Shown here piece by piece: positions 1-5,413 of a stretch of DNA of 13,197 nucleotides. The DNA is from JBCCRH01 sp039208045. GTDB taxonomy: Bacteria > Bacteroidota > Bacteroidia > Chitinophagales > Saprospiraceae. The stretch lies in NCBI GenBank assembly GCA_039208045.1, contig JBCCRH010000136.1, positions 1 to 13,197 of the forward strand. Direction: 5' to 3'. The notes beneath the pieces were generated by a model, which was not told the DNA's origin, did no database searches, and was given only the letters and a program-made list of their open reading frames with translations. Every line of letters starts with the position of its first letter. The first letter of the stretch is position 1. The translations under genes and the position numbers were made by a program.

Positions 1-2
1 CC

Positions 3-599
3 TCCCCCTCCCTCCCCAAATGGCTACTCCCTACCCTCGGCATCGTCCTAGTCATCGTCCTCGGCATCGCCCTAAGCATCCAAACCCTAAAGAGAGCAGG
101 GCCCAAGCCAGGGATTCCACAATCTTTGATTACAGATACCGAAGATACCAACCAGCGTACTAACACTAGAGAAAGAGTACCCGCCACCGTAGAGCTGGTT
201 CCCTACAAACTCACCCTACTTGAGGCCGGGCAAGACGCTAAGACTGCAAAACTTATAGGCAAGATCATCTTCCGATCAAGGCGAAAAGGCAAGACGCTGG
301 CTACCAGAGTCATCTTCGATCACAGCGCGCGCGCTGCCATCGAGCTGAGCGAAGAGGAAGAATACCCATTAGATGCTAGTGGCGACTTACTCCAACTAGA
401 AGTGCCTTTTTCGGAAGGAAATTATTCCTATCGCAACTATGATTTTCTGGTGAGTGCTGACTTAGAAGGCATTGGACAACAAGAATTTTCGCTGAGCTTG
501 GAGCGGCTGAAAGGCAAAAAGAGGGTGTCTTATCCTATCGTCATTGGAGATGAAAAGGGGGGGAAGCAGGTGGAGCTTTCGGTCTTGTTGAGGCGGTGA
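3..599 (+). CDS. C-terminal part of a single-pass membrane protein of unknown function (5' truncated)
   Basis: The reading frame is open from the window edge to TGA at 597-599, giving 198 visible residues, and contains no ATG or GTG, so the true start lies upstream of the window. A TTG at 126 is in frame, but starting there would discard a convincing transmembrane helix. That helix (visible residues about 7-27, beginning WLLPTLGIVLVIV) follows a Pro-rich stretch and is followed by the basic segment QTLKRAGPKPG. The remaining ~150 residues are hydrophilic, with many alternating beta-strand-like segments and an acidic SEEEE patch. I recognise no domain family. A plausible reading is a membrane-anchored protein with a C-terminal beta-rich domain; which side of the membrane the domain lies on cannot be told. 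The gene converges on tetR. Confidence 0.7.
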   Translation, partial: SPSLPKWLLPTLGIVLVIVLGIALSIQTLKRAGPKPGIPQSLITDTEDTNQRTNTRERVPATVELVPYKLTLLEAGQDAKTAKLIGKIIFRSRRKGKTLATRVIFDHSARAAIELSEEEEYPLDASGDLLQLEVPFSEGNYSYRNYDFLVSADLEGIGQQEFSLSLERLKGKKRVSYPIVIGDEKGGKQVELSVLLRR

Positions 600-613
600 G
601 CATTATTATAGGG

Positions 614-706
614 ATGGAATTATTAAGAAAAGGCAAAGCTATTTTTGCGAGCGAATTGGAGAACAAATACAGAGAGAAACTAGCTACAACATTGTATATC
701 CGATAA
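614..706 (+). CDS. Possible 30-residue ORF, or remnant of a gene start
   Basis: This ATG-initiated frame begins 14 bases after the stop of the upstream partial gene, with a purine-rich AGGG just before it, and ends at TAA (704-706). The predicted peptide begins MELLRKGKAIFASELE and is rich in Lys, Glu and Leu, as in a real amphipathic helix. It has no recognisable family. It could be a small translationally coupled gene, the N-terminus of a truncated gene, or chance. The rest of the ~146-bp convergent gap holds only a weak TTGCTTG/CAAGCAA inverted repeat (707-713, 730-736). Confidence 0.22.
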   Translation: MELLRKGKAIFASELENKYREKLATTLYIR

Positions 707-745
707 TTGCTTGTACTTCGCAAGAGCAGCAAGCAAAAGCAAAAA

Positions 746-1327
746 TCAATCTAAGATAGAAAGTAAGGAATCAACTGATTTTGAAAAAATTTCTATATCA
801 AAATCAACCTTTGTGACCACTTTCAAACCATTGTAAAAAGTAAAAAACAAAGTGGCTATAGCTTTAAGGTCTTTGTTCTTAGAAATTTGACCTCTCTCAA
901 CTCCCAACTTCAAATATTCATAAAATATCTTCTCAAACTGCTTTTTGTTATCGCTAATTAATGGTAAGAAATCTTTTTCATTTGGAATGAATTCTATCGT
1001 AGTGTTTACGACCAAACAACCTTTACTTTCTGTATCAGCGTAAGACTGCTGAATAGCCATTGTAAATAATTTTTTAAATCCAGATTTAACATTAGGCTGA
1101 GTACTCAAAAATTGTTTGATGATAGTTGTATTACCCGCTTTATAATGGGTAAAGGCACGTTCAAAAAGTTTCTTTTTGCCACCATAAGTATCATAAAGAC
1201 TGGCTCGGTTGATGCCCAAGTGATTCACCAAGTCCTGGATGGAAGTAGCATAAAATCCTTTTGTCCAAAAGAGATTCATAGCTTTTTCCAGTACTTCTGT
1301 TTCATCAAATAATTTTACTCGTGGCAT
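746..1327 (-). CDS. TetR/AcrR-family transcriptional repressor
   Basis: This is a 193-residue DNA-binding repressor, a normal TetR-family length. The start was set at 1327 (MPRVKLFDETEVL) because this is where the family's N-terminal helix begins; an earlier in-frame ATG at 1363 would add 12 non-family residues and lie inside a leader hairpin. The helix-turn-helix is at residues ~28-59 (TSIQDLVNHLGINRASLYDT, then KKLFERAF), a textbook TetR recognition region. The C-terminal ligand/dimer domain carries SKGCLVVN (Cys104), a GCxxxN element common in AcrR/NemR-like members; Cys-based sensing is possible but unproven. The gene lies 159 bp downstream of the SDR on the same strand. Its predicted promoter carries one operator-like palindrome and the SDR promoter carries two, so autoregulation plus control of the SDR is the likely role. 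The inducer is unknown. Confidence 0.9.
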   Translation of the reverse strand: MPRVKLFDETEVLEKAMNLFWTKGFYATSIQDLVNHLGINRASLYDTYGGKKKLFERAFTHYKAGNTTIIKQFLSTQPNVKSGFKKLFTMAIQQSYADTESKGCLVVNTTIEFIPNEKDFLPLISDNKKQFEKIFYEYLKLGVERGQISKNKDLKAIATLFFTFYNGLKVVTKVDFDIEIFSKSVDSLLSILD

Positions 1328-1348
1328 AGTATCAATATTAAACAGATG

Positions 1349-1381
1349 AAATGGGAAGTCCAAAATTCGAACTTCCCATTT
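1349..1381 (-). promoter_or_regulatory. Hairpin in the tetR leader
   Basis: There is a perfect 11-bp inverted repeat, AAATGGGAAGT (1349-1359) and ACTTCCCATTT (1371-1381), with an 11-base loop. It lies 21 bases upstream of the chosen tetR ATG, inside the predicted leader transcript. No U-tract follows, so it is not an obvious intrinsic terminator. It could stabilise the mRNA, affect ribosome access, or be a further protein-binding palindrome. Confidence 0.5.
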
Positions 1382-1394
1382 AAAGTAAGAATAA

Positions 1395-1425
1395 TTCGGA
1401 ATAATTGTTCCAAAATTATTCCGAA
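1395..1425 (-). promoter_or_regulatory. tetR promoter -7 element with overlapping operator and inverted repeat
   Basis: Perfect 12-bp arms TTCGGAATAATT (1395-1406) and AATTATTCCGAA (1414-1425) flank a 7-base centre. On the minus strand the right part contains TAATTTTG (1411-1418), an exact match to the Bacteroidota -7 consensus TAnnTTTG. I see no good TTTG -33 box at the proper distance. Nested in it, 1399-1410 reads GAATAATTGTTC, which matches the GAAC-N4-GTTC operators of the SDR promoter except for one base. The site would overlap the tetR transcription start, which suggests autorepression. Confidence 0.55.
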
Positions 1426-1486
1426 AAATAACGATTGACTACTGAAAAAGGATGAAAATCGGGGCTACTCATACCTCATATGTTCT

Positions 1487-2245
1487 CTATCCCACTAAAA
1501 GTGGATTGACATTAATTCCACCATCAATATTATATTCAGCACCCGTAATAAAAGAAGCCCTATCGGAAACTAAGAACGCAACTAGCTCTGCGATATCTTC
1601 GGGTTGTCCAAATCTTTTGAGAGGTACTCGGTTTTGCATAGCCGCAGCAAACCCATTAAGTGATTCTTCGTCCATTCCTGTTTTTCCAAAAATAGGCGTA
1701 TATACAGGTCCTGGGTTTACTGCGTTTACTCTGATTTTTCGGGGAGCTAGCTCTGTTGCTGCTGTGCGGGTATAGGAATTCATTGCAGCTTTTGACGCTG
1801 CATAAATGGCAGTATTTGGCATTCCGGTGTAAGCATTCACAGAAGACAAATTGATGATACTACCACCATCATTGATGATAGGTAAAAACTTCTCAACCGT
1901 AAACACAGCTCCTTTGAAATTGATACCCATCTGATTATCAAACATTTCTTCTGAAACCTGACCGACTGGAGCAGGTGAAAAAATGCCAGCATTCACAAAT
2001 AAAATATCAATATTGCCGTGTTCATTTTTCACTTGACTGACCGCAGCATCAATAGCCGATAAATTCAAAACATCAGCTACAATACCCTTTACACCAAGTT
2101 CTACCGCAGCTGCATTTACTTTTTCAGCAGACCGACCTGTGATAATTACAGTTGCACCATCTTCTTTCAACTTTTTAGCAGTTGAATAACCAATACCACT
2201 ATTACCACCTGTGACAACAGCTATTTTCCCATTTAAAAAACTCAT
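1487..2245 (-). CDS. Short-chain dehydrogenase/reductase (SDR family oxidoreductase)
   Basis: This 252-residue NAD(P)-dependent oxidoreductase has classical SDR length and all family motifs in order: the nucleotide-binding TGGNSGIG (12-19), NAG (85-87), catalytic Asn109, Ser135, Tyr148 and Lys152 (YAASK), and PGP (178-180). Arg38 after the second strand (TGRS) favours NADPH. The start at 2245 (MSFLNGKIAVVTGG) was chosen because Rossmann SDRs begin a few residues before the first strand; the longer in-frame start at 2299 would lie on the -7 box. The substrate cannot be told from sequence; many close-looking SDRs reduce ketones or aldehydes or act in detoxification. The promoter just upstream carries two GAAC-N4-GTTC palindromes, so it is probably repressed by the TetR protein encoded downstream and induced by a small molecule that is perhaps its own substrate. 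Confidence 0.93.
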   Translation of the reverse strand: MSFLNGKIAVVTGGNSGIGYSTAKKLKEDGATVIITGRSAEKVNAAAVELGVKGIVADVLNLSAIDAAVSQVKNEHGNIDILFVNAGIFSPAPVGQVSEEMFDNQMGINFKGAVFTVEKFLPIINDGGSIINLSSVNAYTGMPNTAIYAASKAAMNSYTRTAATELAPRKIRVNAVNPGPVYTPIFGKTGMDEESLNGFAAAMQNRVPLKRFGQPEDIAELVAFLVSDRASFITGAEYNIDGGINVNPLLVG

Positions 2246-2278
2246 AAAATATAAAATTTGAATTGTTAAAAAATAACA

Positions 2279-2290
2279 GAACATTCGTTC
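2279..2290 (-). promoter_or_regulatory. Operator 1 of the SDR promoter
   Basis: The sequence GAACATTCGTTC is itself a GAAC-N4-GTTC palindrome, and it is the exact reverse complement of operator 2 at 2313-2324. It lies 6 bases downstream of the -7 box, over the expected transcription start. Such a position would block initiation when a TetR dimer is bound. Confidence 0.65.
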
Positions 2291-2296
2291 CAGATT

Positions 2297-2328
2297 CAAA
2301 TATATAATAACTGAACGAATGTTCCAAA
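2297..2328 (-). promoter_or_regulatory. SDR promoter (Bacteroidota sigma-A type)
   Basis: On the minus strand TTTG (2325-2328) is followed after 20 bases by TATATTTG (2297-2304). This fits the Bacteroidota consensus TTTG-N~19-TAnnTTTG. The predicted start falls near 2290, leaving a leader of about 45 bases before the SDR ATG at 2245. The spacer contains operator 2. Confidence 0.65.
2313..2324 (-). promoter_or_regulatory. Operator 2 of the SDR promoter
   Basis: The sequence GAACGAATGTTC lies wholly within the -33/-7 spacer, directly against the TTTG box. It is a GAAC-N4-GTTC palindrome and the perfect inverted copy of operator 1, 34 bp away centre to centre. Two TetR dimers bound here would cover the promoter from the -33 box to the transcription start. 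Confidence 0.65.
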
Positions 2329-2595
2329 TAAAAATCTAATTTTGAGGTGATACAGGTATTTTGTGTTGCTAAGCAGATGGCATTAATCAAGCAGTTATTG
2401 ACGTGTAACTGGTTCAATTGAATTACATTACACGCTGCTCAGTTGCATTGGGCAGTGGATGAACGATCTACTAGCTAATGGCCTTATTCACCCAATCTGG
2501 GATATTGATATCTTCTTTCAAATTTCCGAGCGGATAATTAGCAATAATCGTAGTGACAGGTATTGTTGCATTGCCCAGCTTTCACAATTGATACC
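2329..2595. other. Gene-poor stretch between the SDR promoter and the fold-back element
   Basis: There is no credible full-length gene here. The stretch contains the palindrome TTCAATTGAA (2413-2422), flanked by CGTGTAA (2402-2408) and TTACACG (2428-2434), and a 36-codon minus-strand coding remnant (2471-2581). The short word GTTGCATTG occurs twice in the same orientation, near 2442 and 2565. I see no tRNA, riboswitch or terminator. Confidence 0.5.
2471..2581 (-). pseudogene. C-terminal coding remnant (36 codons)
   Basis: The minus strand reads 36 sense codons to TAG at 2471. The peptide contains GNATIPVTTIIANYPLGN and DINIPDWVNKAIS, which has protein-like composition and a helix-like tail. 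The frame is closed on the upstream side by TGA (2582-2584) and has no ATG start. It looks like the tail of a decayed or displaced gene. I do not recognise the family, and a chance open frame of this length is possible. Confidence 0.3.
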
Positions 2596-2758
2596 TATAG
2601 TTCAACAATGCTAGATTTGTGAAAATATGGCGACGGCATTTTTTCGGCTTGCAAGGCGAAAAACGTAGGCATAGCCTTAGCTACGCCGAGGCTTTTCAAC
2701 GTGGCAAGCCGAGAAAAGGGCTAGTCAGAATTCACAAATCTAGGGTTGTTGAACTATA
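2596..2758. repeat. 163-bp fold-back element with 28-bp terminal inverted repeats (MITE/REP-like)
   Basis: The left arm (2596-2623, starting TATAGTTCAACAA) and the right arm (2731-2758, ending TTGTTGAACTATA) are inverted copies with two mismatches in 28. The interior continues the fold: CGGCTTGC (2645-2652) pairs with GCAAGCCG (2704-2711), and an apical hairpin GGCATAGC-CTTA-GCTACGCC (2668-2687, one mismatch) sits exactly at the element's centre. The outermost bases are TATA on both sides, compatible with a TA target duplication. It encodes nothing. Non-autonomous transposable elements and palindromic repeats look like this; it could also end transcription of the DUF4157 gene at 2837. Confidence 0.6.
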
Positions 2759-2836
2759 CATTGTAGGAGAAGGGTGTTTTGATCGTTGACAGGTGTAAGG
2801 GTTTTGGTGCAAAAAAATGGATTTTTAGTTTTGAGT

Positions 2837-4312
2837 TTAGGAAGCTTTCCAAACGTATATACCAAATTCACCAAAGGTTGTTCTGGGTTTTTTATCTCGC
2901 TCCTCTGCTTGGCGATCGTAAATAGATACTTTTCTTCGCATGGCATCTACAGATTTCACTTTCTCTTTTGTCACTTCTACTACAAATACATGTCCACTTG
3001 AACCACTAGCGTTTCTATTCTCAGAAACAATATAGGTTCCTGGAGGGGCTTTCCCTTTTTCTCCAAAGAAAAAACCTGCGGGCATCGCTTTACCTTTACC
3101 TACAGAGGTACCCCTGCCTTCTTCTCCAGCTATATCTTTTGTTACCATGATGAACTTGTACCCCAACTCTTCCATGACACGATGCAACACAGCATCACTT
3201 ACTTCTCCATGAGCGTGATCGTATGCATCAGCCACCTCTTTTTCCGTTTCTAATGTAGATGTTTTACCTTCTTTCTTCTTTTCTATATAATCAATAGCTG
3301 CCCATACACAGTCATGCTCTTCAAATTTATCACCTTTGCCTTCTCCGGGATTATTGGCACCTATTTTCTTTGTAGCGCCGGCCTTCAGAGCTAATTTCTT
3401 TCCTTTCACTTCATATAATTGATTGACTACCGCATTGAGTAGCTTGCAATTAGGACTGTCATCAGACCAGTCATCATCCTCCTTACAATCTCTCATATTT
3501 TTAGCTGCTTTTAGGGCTTCCTGATAGTTTCCAGTATTAATCTTTGCAAGTAAAGCCTTAATGTAATCTCCAATACTTCCCAACTTATTCCACAATAGTA
3601 GTCCCTGCGTCGCTAGATGAGTAGGTGTTGTCATTAACACAAAATTGATCAAATCTTCTTCCTTGATCTTTCGCTCCTCCTCAGAAAGCACTTTGGCATC
3701 CCCCTCCAATTGTATAACTGTCCGCTGGGTAATCTGTTGGGGAGCTAGCACGTTAGTTCGTTCTGATGCTTTCCACTCTTTCATCTGCATCGCCTTCGCT
3801 CCCATCCAATCCGCCTCTGCCTCCAGGCCCTCATCATCATTGATTGCTACTTTTCCTTTGAGCTGCTTAGTCGGCTGCACCCGCCCTTGCTTTTGCTGTA
3901 CGACATGCCAAGCTTCATGGGGCAAGTGTTGTTCTTGGCCTGGGCCGAGGTGAATTTGGTTACCTTGGGCGTAGGCGTGGGCATTGAGCTGTGCGGGTTG
4001 GGAAGAGTTGTAGTGTACTTTCACATCATCCATAGAGATACCAGAGAGGGTTTCTACGCCTGCCTTAAGTTGGTTGGGGAGGCCGGTGTTGTTGGGCTTT
4101 TGCTGAATGGGGGATTGCTTGGTGGAATTACGTTGGATGAAGTCTTGCTGTGCTTTTAGTTGTTGGACAGCAGTACTTGCATGAATACTTGATAACTGTT
4201 GACGTTGAGCAATAGCTTCTTTTCTATTATCTAAAATTGGTAGATGCTGTATATTATTCACTTGATGCACATCCAATTCATTGGAGGCAGCTCGTTCTAG
4301 ATGCTTGTGCAT
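2837..4312 (-). CDS. DUF4157 protein with possible papain-like toxin tail (eCIS effector candidate)
   Basis: The protein has 491 residues, no signal peptide and no membrane segment. Residues 1-70 form a polar Gln-rich leader (SNELD at 10-14; STAVQQLKAQQDFIQRNST at 46-64) shared with the neighbouring gene. Residues ~75-145 are a DUF4157 domain: NTGLPNQL, MDDVKVHYNS, HAYAQGNQIHLGPG, then HEAWH at 132-136, with EAEAD at 164-168. HEAWH fits the zinc-peptidase pattern HExxH. The family is known to be associated with eCIS particles and often precedes toxin domains. After a TQRTVIQLE linker comes a helical segment, then residues ~325-491 with Cys335 (HDCVWAAI), His441 (GHVFVVEV) and Asp456 (KSVDA). 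That is the order of a papain-like catalytic triad, and a strand runs from the His as in C39/NlpC-like folds. Cargo status and peptidase activity are inferences. No immunity-like gene adjoins it. Confidence 0.75.
   Translation of the reverse strand: MHKHLERAASNELDVHQVNNIQHLPILDNRKEAIAQRQQLSSIHASTAVQQLKAQQDFIQRNSTKQSPIQQKPNNTGLPNQLKAGVETLSGISMDDVKVHYNSSQPAQLNAHAYAQGNQIHLGPGQEQHLPHEAWHVVQQKQGRVQPTKQLKGKVAINDDEGLEAEADWMGAKAMQMKEWKASERTNVLAPQQITQRTVIQLEGDAKVLSEEERKIKEEDLINFVLMTTPTHLATQGLLLWNKLGSIGDYIKALLAKINTGNYQEALKAAKNMRDCKEDDDWSDDSPNCKLLNAVVNQLYEVKGKKLALKAGATKKIGANNPGEGKGDKFEEHDCVWAAIDYIEKKKEGKTSTLETEKEVADAYDHAHGEVSDAVLHRVMEELGYKFIMVTKDIAGEEGRGTSVGKGKAMPAGFFFGEKGKAPPGTYIVSENRNASGSSGHVFVVEVTKEKVKSVDAMRRKVSIYDRQAEERDKKPRTTFGEFGIYVWKAS
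4115..4177 (-). repeat. 63-bp leader repeat, copy A
   Basis: This block encodes residues 46-66 of the 491-aa DUF4157 protein and matches copy B (5131-5193) at 60 of 63 bases, with an identical peptide. It is the best conserved part of a longer shared leader. Confidence 0.85.
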
Positions 4313-4334
4313 GATTTTTAGGTGTTTCTATAAT

Positions 4335-4344
4335 TATACAAACT
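4335..4344 (-). promoter_or_regulatory. Conserved upstream element of the 491-aa DUF4157 gene
   Basis: AGTTTGTATA (minus strand) begins 32 bases before the ATG, and the same 10-mer begins 33 bases before the ATG of the sister gene. The preceding TTAGTTTG is one base from the -7 consensus TAnnTTTG, so it may be part of a promoter, but no -33 box is clear. It could simply be part of the duplicated unit. Confidence 0.35.
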
Positions 4345-4425
4345 AATTTTGATCAATCTGTCAGTGTAATATTTCAAAATGCATCATGAGCAATTGTCAA
4401 CATCTGCTAAATCATTAGCTTTCGA

Positions 4426-5349
4426 TTAATTTTGGGTTGGCCCAACGTGGAAAACATTGCAGGAATTATTATCTGGTGCATAACTCATTATAATATTCTT
4501 TTTTGATTGTCCTGCTTGAGCTGCTACTATTTCGATCTCTATATTATATTCTCCCTGATTTTGACCAGGCCCTACTACTCTTGCAGCATTCAAATTTTCA
4601 CGCATTAATGCTAGTGTGACCTCATCACTTCCTGAAATACGATCCTGATCCCCATAGTGTCTTCTGGCAGATTGGGTAAAGTGAACATTCAATCTCTCAA
4701 AATTTTCTCGAAATTGTTCTTCTACCTCTGTACGACGAGCTTGTTCCTGCTGCCTTCTCTGTTCTGCTGCTTCTTGTTGTGCCCTAGCTACTTCTTGCTG
4801 TCGATCAGCTTGAACAGCTCTTATTCCTAGATTTCTTAATATAAGCCCTCTCCCAGCTTGCAAGTCCAATCTTCTTCTCCCTCTTCCCCCCCTTCTTTCT
4901 CGTCCAGCACCTGCACCCCCAGCATTTCGGATGGGGTTAGGATTACCCCTACCTCTACCACCTCTTCCTCCTTGGTTAGGATTATTTCTAACCCGTTGAA
5001 TTGGGACTTGTGCATTAGTCGTTATATTATTTTGGGGCAAATGTTGTTCCTGGCCGGGGTGTATATGGTTGCCTTGGACGTTGAGTTGATCGGGGAGACC
5101 GGTATTATCGAGCTTTCGCTGAGTGGCAGGTTGCTTGGTAGAATTACGTTGGATAAAGTCTTGCTGTGCCTTTAGTTGTTGGACAGCAGTACTTTGATGT
5201 ATCGCAGCTTGCTGATGGCGTTGTGCCACAGCAGCGTCTCTATTATCTACAATAGGAGCATTTTGGGCTTTTTGCTGAATAGGTTTAGCATGTGCAGTCT
5301 TGTATTGGTCCAATTCATTGGACGTAGCTTGTTTTAGGTGCTCACGCAT
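4426..5349 (-). CDS. Degenerate DUF4157 protein with Gly/Arg-rich linker and unknown C-terminal domain
   Basis: The protein has 307 residues. Its first ~90 match the leader of the next gene downstream (MREHLKQATSNELD against MHKHLERAASNELD; 21 identical residues at 53-73). The DUF4157 domain is broken: NTGLPDQLN (82-90) runs straight into VQGNHIHPGQEQHLP, omitting about 32 residues present in the neighbour, and HEAWH is replaced by QNNIT, so no zinc site remains. Residues ~126-160 are Gly/Arg-rich with RGG/RGR motifs, ~177-222 form a charged Gln/Arg/Glu helix (likely coiled coil), and 223-307 are an unrecognised domain ending SCNVFHVGPTQN. The frame is intact, so it may still be made. It may be a shortened cargo protein whose tail binds nucleic acid or acts as a toxin, or a decaying gene. 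The next DUF4157 gene starts 113 bp downstream. Confidence 0.65.
   Translation of the reverse strand: MREHLKQATSNELDQYKTAHAKPIQQKAQNAPIVDNRDAAVAQRHQQAAIHQSTAVQQLKAQQDFIQRNSTKQPATQRKLDNTGLPDQLNVQGNHIHPGQEQHLPQNNITTNAQVPIQRVRNNPNQGGRGGRGRGNPNPIRNAGGAGAGRERRGGRGRRRLDLQAGRGLILRNLGIRAVQADRQQEVARAQQEAAEQRRQQEQARRTEVEEQFRENFERLNVHFTQSARRHYGDQDRISGSDEVTLALMRENLNAARVVGPGQNQGEYNIEIEIVAAQAGQSKKNIIMSYAPDNNSCNVFHVGPTQN
5131..5193 (-). repeat. 63-bp leader repeat, copy B
   Basis: This block encodes residues 53-73 of the 307-aa protein and is the partner of copy A (4115-4177). Near identity in the DNA, with divergence on both sides, points to recent duplication, gene conversion or strong selection on the leader. 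Confidence 0.85.
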
Positions 5350-5372
5350 GAGTACTTAGATGTTTACCTAAA

Positions 5373-5382
5373 TATACAAACT
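5373..5382 (-). promoter_or_regulatory. Conserved upstream element of the 307-aa DUF4157 gene
   Basis: The same AGTTTGTATA word lies 33 bases before this gene's ATG, in the 64-bp gap after the GH3 gene. Similar bases continue towards both starts (TAAACATCTAA here, GAAACACCTAA in the sister). Shared control of the two cargo-like genes is an inference. Confidence 0.35.
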
Positions 5383-5413
5383 TTTTCTAACTTGTTCTAA
5401 TGTCCTTTAACGT

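Noticed and set aside
126..599. A complete 157-aa gene starting at TTG 126
   Set aside because: The same frame continues without a stop to the window edge and encodes a transmembrane helix, so this start is an artefact of truncation.
707..736. TTGCTTG/CAAGCAA inverted repeat as a terminator between the convergent genes
   Set aside because: The arms are only 7 bp with a 16-base loop and no U-tract on either strand.
1395..1425. Intrinsic terminator after the SDR gene
   Set aside because: The stem is AT-rich with no clear U-tract, lies 62 bases past the stop, and contains a -7 consensus and an operator-like palindrome; a promoter/operator explains it better.
2202..2417. Minus-strand 71-codon frame over the SDR start region
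   Set aside because: It overlaps the SDR start and its promoter in another frame, and its composition is low-complexity AT-rich coding.
2786..3001. Plus-strand frame over the end of the DUF4157 gene
   Set aside because: It is the antisense shadow of a well-supported gene with no domain of its own. The same applies to plus-strand frames at 3645-4159 and 4858-5175.
4426..5349. Zinc-peptidase activity of the 307-aa DUF4157 protein
   Set aside because: The HEAWH motif present in its neighbour is absent, and about 32 residues of the domain core are missing.
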